Translations under genes and position numbers: made by a program | Shown here: piece after piece, positions 54,145 through 64,000 of the stretch | Position numbering within the stretch: position 1 is the stretch's first letter | Layout of the letters: every line of letters starts with the position of its first letter | Origin: Casuarina equisetifolia | Lineage: Eukaryota > Streptophyta > Magnoliopsida > Fagales > Casuarinaceae | NCBI GenBank assembly: GCA_028551475.1 | Contig: CM052358.1 | Span: 20,672,853-20,736,852 of the forward strand | DNA length: 64,000 nt | Direction: 5' to 3' | The notes under the pieces: model-generated | What the model was told of the DNA's origin: nothing | What the model saw: only the letters and a program-made list of their open reading frames with translations | Databases searched by the model: none

Positions 54145-54845
54145 TCATGGACACAGGGTCATACGCACACATGCATATAAGGGCAAAATTGCATTCATGT
54201 ATGCGTACATACTTGCATACACACTTATTTGCATATTCCTTGCCTACATGCATATGTGCTTACTTGCATACTAGTGTATACGCATACTCGCATACACAAA
54301 TACTCATATACACGCATTTGCATACACGCATACACACATCCATGCATCCTTGCATACACACATAACACACATCCTCGCATACACGCATAACACGCATTCT
54401 CGCATACACGCGTAACACGCATCCTCGCATACACGCGTAACACGCATCCTCGCATACATGCATACATGTATACATATTTGCATGCATACTCGCATACATG
54501 CATATTTTGGATTCATACACTCATACATGCATCCTTGCATACACACATAACAAACATCCTCGCATACACGCGTAACACGCATCCTCACATACACGCGTAA
54601 CACGCATCCTCGCATACATGCATAACACGCATTCTCGCATACACGTATAACACGCATCCTCACATACACGTATAACACGCATCCTTGCATACATGCATAC
54701 ATGTATACATATTTGCATGCATACTCGCATACATGCATATTTTGGATTCATACACTCATACATGTGTGCTTGCATTCATACATGCATACATACTCACATA
54801 CTTGCATACATCCTCACATACTCACTTGTATGCATACTTGCATTA
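54145..54845 (+). repeat. Minisatellite block 3 inside module X5, with a 25-bp sub-array
   Basis: About 0.7 kb. The centre holds units of about 25 bp built from AACACGCATCCTCGCATAC plus ACGCGT. A larger internal duplication places a TTTTGGATTCATACACTCAT-containing stretch at about 54505 and again at about 54740. Confidence 0.9.
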
Positions 54846-55614
54846 AGATATAAGAGATTGGGTTGAATGCAAATTCATTGGTATTTGAAATAGGATAGAC
54901 CCTCAAGTTGCAGTTTATTTAATGGGAATTCAGTCTCACATTCTTTGAACTTTTTAATCATCTTGTTCTAGTTTTTTGTGGTGAAACATTCAGGTTTTGA
55001 TGAAGAAAGTAAGGATCTTTTTTGGATTTAAAGGAAGGATCTTTTTGTTGATCATGGTACATTAAAATTGTGTTGAAAAGCTTTGACATAGGAATTTGGT
55101 TTGAATGCCAATTACATGGTATTTACAAGTAGGAGGATATTAGGTAAGAGGATATTAGGTACCTCGAGTTATACCTCAATTACATTTTTGTTTCTAAGAA
55201 CAAGATATATTCTTGCTCTTTTTACTCAACGATCATCCTATTATAGTTCTATATATTGATTGCCTTCATGTATTATTTGGATTCAAAGGAACTAACTCTC
55301 TTTTTGGATGATTAGGTTAAGCTCATTTCTACATTGGGTTCAATGCGAAGCCTTCTTGGTAGTTATTATTTAAGAGGGTATCAGGTAAATAGAAACCACA
55401 TGGGCTTACCTTTTTTCAAATATTTCAATACTATATTGGTTGCTTTAATATTCACCATCTTGTTTTACTTTTTTATGTTTGAATTTTCAACTTTTGGATT
55501 GATTTCTTTTGTGTGTTATTTGGATTTGAAGAAACTTGGGCACTTTTGGATGAAGTTGCTACATCTTAACGGTAAAATTGTATCCAAGGGGTTTTGTGGT
55601 AAGAATTTAGCATA

Positions 55615-56215
55615 GACACAAGGTCATATGCACACATGCATATAGGGGCATATTTGCATTCATGCATGTGTACATACGAAATACACACTTATTTGCATAT
55701 TCCTTGCCTACATGCATATGTGCATACTTGCATACTAGTGTACACGCATATGCACATACATGCATACTCGCATACACGCATACGCATACTCGCATACATG
55801 CATATGTGTATACTCACATAAATACATACTCATATGGTATACATGCATTTGCATAAACGCATAAACGCATAAACGCATACACGCATCCTTGCATACACAC
55901 ATACACACATCCTCACATACATGCATACACGCATTCTCGCATACTTGCATGCACGTATACATGCACCCTTGCATATGTGCCTAACACGCATCCTCGCATA
56001 TACACATACATGCATCCTCGCATACATGCATACACATATAAATATTTGCATTCATACATGTATACATACTTGCATACATGCATATTTTGGATTCATACAC
56101 TCACACATGTGTGCTTGCATTCATACATGTGTATTTGCATTTATACATACATACATACTCACATACATGCATACATCCTTGCATACTCACTTGTATGCAT
56201 ACTTGCGTTAAGATA
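55615..56215 (+). repeat. Minisatellite block 4 inside module X6
   Basis: About 0.6 kb of the same family. The first 150 bp match the start of block 3 closely (shared TTGCATATTCCTTGCCTACA and CATACTAGTGTA), so blocks 3 and 4 descend from one duplicated unit. Confidence 0.9.
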
Positions 56216-56910
56216 TAAGAGATTGGGTTGAATGCAAATTCATTGGTATTTGAAATAGGATAGACCTTCAAGTTGCAGTTTATCTAATGAGAATTCAGTC
56301 TCACATTCTTTGAACCTTTTAATCATCTTTTTCTAGTTTCCTGTGGTGAAACAGTCAGGTTTTGGATTTGAAGAAAGTTATTGTACCCCATTGTTGAATG
56401 GCTTTGAGAATTTGGGTTGAATGCCAATCACTTGGTATTTATGGTTTTGGTATCAGGTACATTGAATTAAACCTTACTTTCATTTTTTGTTTTTTATAGC
56501 AAGATATCTTTTTACTCCATGAGCATTGTGGTATAGTTTTGTATGTTGGTTGCCTTCATGCATTATTTGGATTTAAAGGAATTTAACTTTCTTTTACATG
56601 TTTAGGGTTAATTCCATTTCTATTTCAAAATTGTTTCCTAAGGTTGTTGATCTAATAATTTTGGGTTGAATGCAAATGGTTTGAGAGGGTATTTTAGGTA
56701 GTTAGAATACAAAATATGATATCCTTTTTAATATTTACTACCATTGTGTCTTGCTTTTTGTTGTTTGAATTTTCAGCTTTTGGGGATTTCTTTGTGCATT
56801 ATTTGGATCTAAAGAAACAAAAGAGCTTTTGGATGATGAAGTTGCAACATCTATATGGTAAAATTGCATCAAAGGAACTTTGTGGTAAGAATTTAGCATG
56901 AACAACAAAC

Positions 56911-58409
56911 ATACATGCACATGCATGCATATCTGGCTACTTGTAACCCATTCTTTCACTATTATAGTAGCAATTTGATATTGTGGATTTTAACTCTTTT
57001 GTAATGATGGTTGTTCTAGTGTTTTTATACAAATTTTAACAACCATGTGGACTATCCTAATAAGACTTCATATCTGGCTAGTGCTATATGCTTTCAGAAT
57101 ATATATACCTTTTGTTTTTTTATTCTTTTTGCTTTCATGACTGGTTCTTAAAAAAAAAAGGAAAAACTTATTTAACTGTAATTGAATTGAAGTTATAGTC
57201 TACAAGTTTTATTTGAATTTCTCATATGTGAAATGATGTCATGACAATAGTTTGAAGCTCATAAAATATGTTATTAGATTGCCTTTAGCTATTTACATGC
57301 ATGTTGAGTCTATAGATGTGTAAAGTTTTTATAAAGTTTATGAAACAATTGTGGGTACTTGATGTATTGTGGCTATATTCGGAATATCCCTTTTAATCTG
57401 CAAGTCTTGCTAGGAAACTTTGTAACCGAGTATAGTTTCACTTGAGCAGGTAATGTTTGCATGTGGCAAGTTTAGCTTAGCCCATGAATTTTTCAGGCTT
57501 AGTCTTTTCTTTCTTTTGTTATTTTATTTTTTTTATTATTTTTTTTCTTTTTGTAAAACTTAGTCTTTTGTATAGAGTTTCATTTTGTAAATGACTTTTT
57601 ATACGCAGTTCTTGTGAATACACAAGAAAGTAAAAACATACGAGGTAGCAGCTCTTTATTATGTGCCTTGCTCACTATCATTGGAGAGCAGGGAAGGTGC
57701 CAAGAGGCATTACTAGAGCAGGTTCAGCTCATTTTTTCTTTATCTTAGTTTCACTTGAGCAGGTTGGTATGTCCACTTGCAGTGTTGGATTACATGACAA
57801 TTGCGTATTTAAAATCTGGTGTAGTGCTCGTTTTAATGCTTCGGATGTGAACGAAGTTACTTCATAATAAGTTTTTGATGTTATTTTTTTGTTTCTCTTC
57901 TTTTGTAGAGACACATGTTATCTTTCTTTTGCTGTCATTTTGTATTTGAATTGAACATCCCATCTGGTTGAGTGAGCTACTTTCCTGAACTGTGAGACTG
58001 TCTTTTTATATATGTAGTTTTATGGTATTCATTGTTTAAAATCTGCATATTTTGCGAAGAGTTCCACAGTTAAAGTCGGATCTCTTGTTGGAGTTTGTAA
58101 TTTGATTCAAACTACAAATTTTGAAGAGAATATTACCACCGTTTTGAATGTTGAACTGTGTGCCTTTGAAATTTAGCCGGTGGTGTTCTTTATGGGAAAA
58201 ACTTTTCACCTCTTTTCACTAATAGTAGTTATGAGATTTTTTGGGCGGCATGGATGTGACATATTTAGCTCACTTCGTCTTTTGTTGGCCATTGAACACT
58301 GCTGTTTAGCTAATTGTGATCCAAATCTTTAATATATAATCTTGAATATAATATGTGGCTCAGCCAAGAACTACTATGCGACCCATAAGCTGGCTGACTT
58401 ATAGAATGC
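56911..58409. other. AT-rich stretch between the array and the 25-bp minisatellite
   Basis: No functional gene is seen. It includes a PPR exon fragment at 57630-57721. A word AGTTTCACTTGAGCAGGT occurs twice (about 57437 and 57748). A short frame after the second copy could not be assigned. Confidence 0.4.
57630..57721 (+). pseudogene. Second exon fragment of the PPR gene copy
   Basis: Translation gives YEVAALYYVPCSLS and, in another frame, GRCQEALLEQ. Together these resemble the family's 'SAALYYDLARCLCSAGRC-EALLQIEK'. The two pieces are in different frames and the expected continuation is absent. In intact relatives this block lies roughly 100 residues beyond the VVYNAV block seen at 48.0 kb, so the order and strand agree with one broken gene interrupted by the array. 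The exons expected between them were not found. Confidence 0.55.
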
Positions 58410-59520
58410 ATGGAAGTGACAAAATCATAAGTACATGAAAATAGCAACATCGCAATTATGTGAAAATTGCAAAATTATAACTCACATAAATGGCAAGATA
58501 ATAAATATTGAAATGGTAATTACATTGGGTAACATCATATTACGTGGAAGCAGCAAGATCGCAATTACAAGGGTCTTGCAAAATTGAAGTTACCTCAAAC
58601 TGGCGAGATCTTAGTGTTCACGTGCCAAGTGCCAAACGCAAAATCGTAATTTTGGGGAAATGGTAAAAATCCTAATTACAAGGAAATAGCAAAATGGAAA
58701 TTACGTGAAATTTAAAAATCATAATTACCACTGGGTATTATAAGGAAATTGCAAAATCGAAATTACACGGAAATAGCAAGATCGTAATTACTTGGAAATG
58801 GCAAAATCGCAATTACATGGAAATAGCAAGATCGCAATTACTTGGAAATGGCAAGATCGCAATTACATGGAAATGGCAAGATCGTAATTACATGGAAATA
58901 GCAAGATCGTAATTACATGGAAATAGCAAGATCGTAATTACTTGGAAATGGCAAAATCGATGGCAAAAATCGTAATTACGTGGAAATGGGAATGGCAAAA
59001 TTGAGTAACGGGAAACTCGTAATATAACTACGTGGAAATGGCAAACTCGTAATATAATTACATGGAAATGGCTAGATCCTAATTATGTGGTAATGGCAAA
59101 ATGGCAATTACTTGGACATGGCAATAATTAAGAGAAATGGCAAAGTCATAACTCTTTTGGAATGGCAAAAGCGTAATTATGTGGAAATGGCAAAAGCGTA
59201 ATTATGTGGTAATGGCAAAAGCGTAATTATGTGGTAATGGTAAAATAGTAATTATGAGGAAGTGGCAATATTGTAATTTTGAAAAGAAAACGGAAAATAG
59301 TAATTAGATGTAACGGCATGATCGTGCTAGAGGGAAATGGCAAGATCGTAGTTATCCCGTGGAAACGGCAGGAATAGTAATTGAATGGCAACATCGTAAT
59401 TACGTGGCAATGACGAGATCGTAGTACAAGGTAATGGTAAAATCGTTGATATCCCGTGACAACGGCAGGAATAGTCATTGAATGACAACATCTTAATTAC
59501 GTGGTAATGGCAAAATTAGG
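58410..59520 (+). repeat. 25-bp minisatellite with GTAATTAC core, about 40 units
   Basis: The consensus unit is about GCAAGATCGTAATTAC followed by ATGGAAATA (25 bp). Units in the middle (about 58760-58960) are near-perfect; both flanks are increasingly degenerate. Each good unit carries the palindrome GTAATTAC and a GATC. Towards the right end a longer unit recurs, containing TATCCCGTG and ACGGCAGGAATAGT. No protein is encoded. Confidence 0.9.
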
Positions 59521-60839
59521 AGAACAATAGAGCGAATACCATGCATTTCCCTAAGAAAAGCATAAACACCTTAAAAATTGATAGATGCCTAAAAAAAAAT
59601 TGCAAATCCAGTTACTCGAAGCAATTGGCCCCAGAAGGATTAAAAAAATATATATTATAAACGTTTTAGAATTTCAATTGAATATTTATTTGAATTTTAA
59701 AAAGAAAAATGGAAGATAAGAAAGTGGATTTAGGAAATAAGAAACTAGGTGGTTTACGAAAAGGAGGATATGGGGAAATAAAGACGTAGTAACTTTCCTT
59801 TCTCCCAAAATTTGGTGAATTTGTAAGTCAATTATTATTTTAAAACTACATTTCATCACAACATAAATCCTTATTTAATAAAAACAAAATGGTACAATCT
59901 CTAACCATGTGAATGTACAACCCATGATATTTTCACTAAACTTTAAAAATTTAGTTTAATTGGAACATGAATTGTAGTGAATTTAGACTTATAAAGTCTA
60001 AATTGATGATGATATTTGAATGAAATGATTTTTGAGTTTTTAATACAATAACCTTAAATCATGACAAATAATACTAAAATTAATATTATATCTTGAGTTC
60101 ATATTACAAATAGGTAATTTGTAGAAGGACTACACAAATTTTTTTCTTTTCACTCAAAACATCAAACTTAAAATTAAGAACTTCTTAAATAACACCTATT
60201 CTAATTGAATGTAGTGCTTTTTTGGGGTGCCGTAAAGTGCCATCAAATAGGATAAAAGTTGCTATAATTGAGAAGATGGGTTGTCAGGAATGAGTTATCA
60301 TGATTGTAGGATTGAAACTTTAATTATAGGATTGGGTTTATGAGATGTTAAGTCCAAGTGAAATGATCTTTAGTTAATCTCAAATCATGACACTTTAGGT
60401 ACTCGCTTATCCATGAAATCTTAAACATATGGTCCAAAATGTAGATATAGTAAACCAAACACTGATTTTTTCAAAGCAGCATCTTTGACTGCCAAGAAAG
60501 TTGGCCATGCTAGGGTTCCTTCCATGAGTTTTAGATTTTAAGGAAACCTAGGAGAGAAATCGAGAGGGAAAAAAAAAAAAAAGAGAAAGGGGTTAATCAC
60601 ATGACCATTGCAAACACGTGCAGGTGAGACCATTCACGAAGTAAAGGGATAACAGCATTGGAAGCTAAGAACTTTGTTCTCCCATTAGTAGACGTCACAA
60701 GACATGCCTTTCTCACAAAACACAAAACGTCGCGCACCCTCTGCCTCCCCGGCACTCATTGCTCTTTCGTTCGTGTAATCTGTGTCTTTTACTCATAATT
60801 TTCCAGTTTGATTTTGATGGTCTATGCACTGGTAATTGG
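59521..60839. other. Intergenic DNA and promoter of the OEP39-like gene
   Basis: 59.5-60.6 kb is AT-rich with nothing recognised. From about 60.6 kb the sequence becomes less AT-rich, with GACGTCAC (60691-60698), an ACGT-core element, and CGTCGCGCACCCTCTGCCTC just upstream of the gene: a plausible proximal promoter and leader. No clear TATA box is seen. Confidence 0.4.
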
Positions 60840-63380
60840 ATGGGGGCTCAGAAGAGCATCCATGCTGGCAAAGGTTGGTGTACTTCAAATCTTTCGTTTC
60901 GTTTTGTTTCATTTGAACTTGTTTCGGACCCAGAACATATGACCCATCAGGAGCTTCAATTTTGATGCCTGGTATCTCTTTGGGTTCTTGATTCTTCGAA
61001 TGTAGTAGACGGGGATGAGTAATGTGGCCTCTTTTTTCTGTGACAGCCAAGATTGATGTTAATGTTGATCTCACTCACAAGCTGTGCGCTTCCTTGATGC
61101 TTACTCCGTTCAGGTTTTTGCTTTTTTCAAGCTTTCGTTGCCTTTTCGTGCTCACCCTGAACTTTTCACCGGGTGATTGATTTCTTCCTCGTTTTCTCTT
61201 TCTAACAGGAGCACTGGCAGTCCTCTGTCTCTGGTAATTGGGAGGTAGCGCTTTGATTTTGTCCGTCTTATTTTTTATTTATTATTTTTTTGTAAACTTT
61301 TGATGCTTTTTTGGGTTGGTTTCTGGTGGTTTGATTACATTTGTAAAGATTTGTCATTCTTTCTTGAGTAGAAATGGTAGGGGAAAAGATGTTTTTGTTC
61401 AAAAGATTTAGGTTTTCTCATTGTTTGGATGCATGGGAACAAAATCCTTCTCTCCAGTTACTGTGCTTTATTCTGGTTGTCCATTTTCTGGAAGCCAAAA
61501 CGATGTGAAATGTGGAATTGGATATTCAATGTTTTTGTCAACCAAATGGAGAACTCTGGCATCAGCATAATAACAGGTTGTGTTTGTTTATTGTGTAGTC
61601 TTTACATCAAACACCCAAATTTATTTGGTGGAAGCGAGAAACTTGATGTATCGTGGGACAAGGGGCTGTATGATTCAAATATCTTGGTGGCTTGCCGGAG
61701 GCCAAGACCTGAATGGCTTGCTCAACAGTCTTTTGTTATTCAGGTTTATACCTGCTCCATTATAACTGTTATCGCTATTTGTTGGTGAAAAAACCTTGGA
61801 AAGGAGGATTAGAAAATTGAAATTAAGCTGTATGGTATTTTTTCAGACCACTTTGATCTGAGTAAAGGAAATCCAATTGATAAAGTTGAATTTGATGTTG
61901 CTTTGAAAGAATTTTGTGTCATGCATATATTTCACTTCTAATTTCCTTTTCTTTTCTTTCTTTCTCCCAGCATTCTGTTTCACCTGAGATCGGTGTCCAT
62001 GGTATCCCAATGGACAATTACTCCCGTTCAGGTGGTGGAGGTGTGAATTTGTCTCGATTATCAGTTGGCGTGGATCTAAATGAACCGGCAAGCTCCAAAT
62101 GGGGCAGCGCAACCAGCATAAAATTTGAGGTTGGCTAAACTTAGCAGAATCTTTCAAGCTTCCATTACTTTGCTACAGTTCTTCTGTCTGTAGTTAACAG
62201 ATAGTGAATAATAACTGCAAATTGTGCAGCATGTTCGTCCTATAAGTGATGATGGTCGCTCTATTACTAGAGATATTGATGGGTTTCCTGTGACTTGCAG
62301 GTAGCTACACATTTAGTACAGTATTCTAACTATTACTGTTGGATGATTCCTAAGATATTTCATGAGATTCTTGTTATGCAGTGGCAATTTGCATGACAGT
62401 ATGGTAGTTCTAAGGCAAGAATCTCGATTTGCTAAGGCAAATGATCATAGTTTTTCTCGTGTAAGCTATTTCCTGGTTTGATCTATAAAATATTATACTT
62501 AAAAATTGGGTTGTCATGTCTTCGAACGCAGTCAGTCTTGATGTGCTAACTGCAAGTTTTTCATGTCTTCAGCTTAGCCTGCAAATAGAACAAGGGATTC
62601 CAGTTCTATCTAAGTGGATAATTTTCAACCGGTTTAAATTTGTAGCATCAAAGGGAGTCAAACTTGGGCCAGCATTTCTTTTAACAAGGTAAAAACTCTT
62701 TGCTTTGTTATATGCATATTGCATAGTTCTTAGGGGCAATAATGGGGAGTGGTGGTATGCAGAAGTGTGAAAAAGAAATATGGATATTTCCGTGCAAGGA
62801 AGCAAGAACTGTAACCTTGGAAATGGAGAGCAGAATGTGTATAATGATGTGATTAAAAAAAAAGGACTATGAATGTTCATCCAAAGGATTAAATCATTTG
62901 TAAATAGGATAGAGTCTACACTGAAACTAGTAATTTGAGGGGAAAAAAGGGGCAAAATTTTAGAGAAGGAGAAGGCTTCGACTATATAAGCAATGATGTA
63001 TCTTTCTGAAATCGTGGAGAAATTAAATAGCGTTGATCTGTTCATAAGAGAATTGATGATTACGATTGAAGCATGGTGCTACTCAGCTTTTGAAGCTCAT
63101 TTACACCACATGGAAAGCAAGACTGTGTGGCTCTTCTGGCCGCTTCCAGTGTTGTTCATGACCTACAGATGATTAAATGTAGTTTAAAATCCTTGCTCTA
63201 TTTTTGACCATTTACTTTTCCTTTAACAGCTTGACAGGTGGTTCCATTGTTGGGGACATGGCTCCTTACCAAGCATTTGCAATTGGAGGTCTTGGCAGTG
63301 TGCGGGGTTATGGTGAGGGTGCAGTTGGATCTGGCAGATCTTGCCTGGTTGCTAACACTGAATTGACATTCCCATTAGAA
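60840..63380 (+). CDS. OEP39: OEP39-like chloroplast outer envelope protein (Omp85/TOC75 family), first nine exons, gene runs off the window
   Basis: Exons: 60840-60873, 61047-61113, 61209-61244, 61599-61743, 61971-62129, 62230-62300, 62382-62460, 62573-62688, 63230-63380, all with GT-AG junctions and consistent phase. The protein starts MGAQKSIHAGK|AKIDVNVDLTHKL and continues KHPNLFGGSEKLDVSWDKGL, HSVSPEIGVHG, RFKFVASKGVKLGPAF and GGSIVGDMAPYQAFAIGGLG. The VRGYGEG motif is the conserved (V)RG(Y/F) signature of the Omp85 barrel. It matches the short, POTRA-less plant proteins OEP39 (At3g44160) and P36, which resemble the C-terminal barrel of OEP80. They sit in the outer envelope; transport function is not settled. 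About 286 residues are seen; the expected last part (barrel end) lies beyond 64000 and no further exon was recognised after 63380. Confidence 0.93.
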
Positions 63381-64000
63381 GTAACGGCTCTATCAATATT
63401 TTGATACTCTTTAGTTTTGAACTTCAATAGGGTGTTCTGCTTTCTTTCTCATTAGATATTCATGTTCGGTTTAAGAAATAATTTAAAATGAAAAGGTGCT
63501 ACTTCGGCTCCAGCTTTACTGATTCGGTTAGCTTTACCTACTACCATATTGCTGAAAATCTAGCACCCCCAGTTGTTGCCTAAGACAATTTTTTCTTAGC
63601 TTTACAGCTTCTATGAGGCCCACAGGTTTTCGTAATGGCTGATCCCTTTTTTTTTTTTTTTTCAAAGAGAAAATTCTTGTTGCTTTTCTCAGATATAGGA
63701 CAAAAATTGTTACTTTAAGCTTTGACGTAAAATCAATAGTAGATATAGAAAAATATTACTTCAAGCTTCAGCATAAAAAGAAACAAATGTGGTTACATAG
63801 AAACTGATTGCAGTTGTACAACAGTACAGTCTAGTGCAAAAAACACATAGCTGGCTTGCCAGGTTTTTGGAATTTCTTGTAGAGGTCCCTCTGCAATTAT
63901 CTTTAAACAGCATACTTCCTTGTTCATTCAATCTTTAAGGGGAACAAGAAAACCTTTAGCTCAGGAAAATTTGGAGCTTCCCTGAATTGACCAATTCCCT
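63381..64000 (+). other. Intron 9 of the OEP39-like gene, continuing past the window
   Basis: It begins with the donor GTAACG after PLE. The remaining 620 bp contain a T-run near 63647 and no stretch matching the expected next exon, so the intron is at least this long. Confidence 0.6.

Larger units (their letters stand above)
48870..56910 (+). repeat. Higher-order tandem array of three related modules (X, Z, Y), about seven rounds
   Basis: Module Y (starts near 48.88, 51.12, 51.80, 52.53, 53.78, 55.23, 56.53 kb) contains TTGCCTTCATGCATTATTTG and a GTGTCCCAAGGTTGTTGAT-like block. Module X (near 49.16, 51.39, 52.07, 52.80, 54.01, 55.47, 56.76 kb) contains TTATTTGGAT, a CTTTTGGATGA-like block and GTAAGAATTTAGCAT. 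Module Z (near 50.90, 51.62, 52.30, 53.52, 54.97, 56.34 kb) contains GGTTTTGGATTTAAAGGAAG and GAATGCCAATCACATGG. All three share a core (TTTGGATTTAAAGGAA, then GGGTTGAATGC-AAT) and so look like ancient duplicates of one 200-250-bp unit. The order Y-X-Z is constant. Without the minisatellite inserts one round is about 0.7 kb. No functional gene is supported inside. Confidence 0.85.

Noticed and set aside
49160-56905. Leucine-rich-repeat gene suggested by YLDLKKL and LLRLNG readings in module X
   Set aside because: The readings are short, the frame is not kept between modules, and stops separate them. Similar words arise from the shared TTATTTGGATTT core.
57661-57867. Short plus-strand frame reading MCLAHYHWRAGK onward
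   Set aside because: It overlaps the PPR exon fragment in another frame and its later part matches nothing known.
58410-59520. CRISPR-like appearance of regularly spaced short repeats
   Set aside because: The 25-bp units are contiguous without unique spacers, decay gradually, and lie in a plant nuclear genome.
1-64000. tRNA, rRNA, snoRNA or microRNA genes
   Set aside because: No cloverleaf with A and B boxes, no rRNA sequence and no convincing precursor hairpin was recognised by eye. Small intronic RNAs cannot be excluded without a covariance-model search.

Overview
The window is nuclear DNA from a core eudicot plant, AT-rich, with GT-AG introns and typical plant gene families. The species cannot be fixed from the sequence; a woody rosid is a guess. 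It holds five recognisable host genes and a repeat-rich gene-poor block. From left to right: a single-exon FANTASTIC FOUR-like (FAF-like) gene on + (438-2159); an intergenic stretch with a decayed Ty1/copia relic (about 4.2-5.6 kb); a nine-exon DNAJC8-type J-protein gene on + (7295-14064); a 21-exon BSU1-like phosphatase of the BSL2/BSL3 type on - (27689-15351), convergent with it; a long AT-rich intergenic region; and a seven-exon LSG1 circularly permuted GTPase on - (38808-32773). The right edge carries the first nine exons of an OEP39-like chloroplast outer-envelope Omp85-family gene on + (60840 to beyond the window).

Exon coordinates were derived by hand from splice consensus and family knowledge. 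In the three complete multi-exon genes the exon lengths sum to a multiple of three: 741 nt for the DNAJC8 type, 3030 nt for BSL2/3 and 1824 nt for LSG1. LSG1 has one GC-AG intron and a 74-bp tandem duplication of its 3' end that shifts frame and replaces the tail of the protein.

From 39.9 to 59.5 kb the sequence is built of layered repeats. A roughly 0.8-kb segment is duplicated in tandem, and a young Ty1/copia element (40554-45957, 231-bp LTRs) sits inside the left copy. To its right lie exon fragments of an At1g30610/At5g67570-type PPR gene (47.58-48.02 kb and 57.63-57.72 kb). Between these fragments is an 8-kb higher-order repeat made of three related modules (X, Z, Y), each about 200-250 bp, in about seven rounds. 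In four rounds a long ATGCATAC-type, largely alternating purine-pyrimidine minisatellite has grown at the same point of module X. A separate 25-bp minisatellite with a GTAATTAC core fills 58.4-59.5 kb.

The host genes are unrelated housekeeping or regulatory genes (meristem/shoot regulation, splicing-linked J-protein, brassinosteroid phosphatase, 60S ribosome export, plastid envelope) with no sign of shared function. The most unusual object is the 48.9-56.9 kb higher-order array with its embedded minisatellites.
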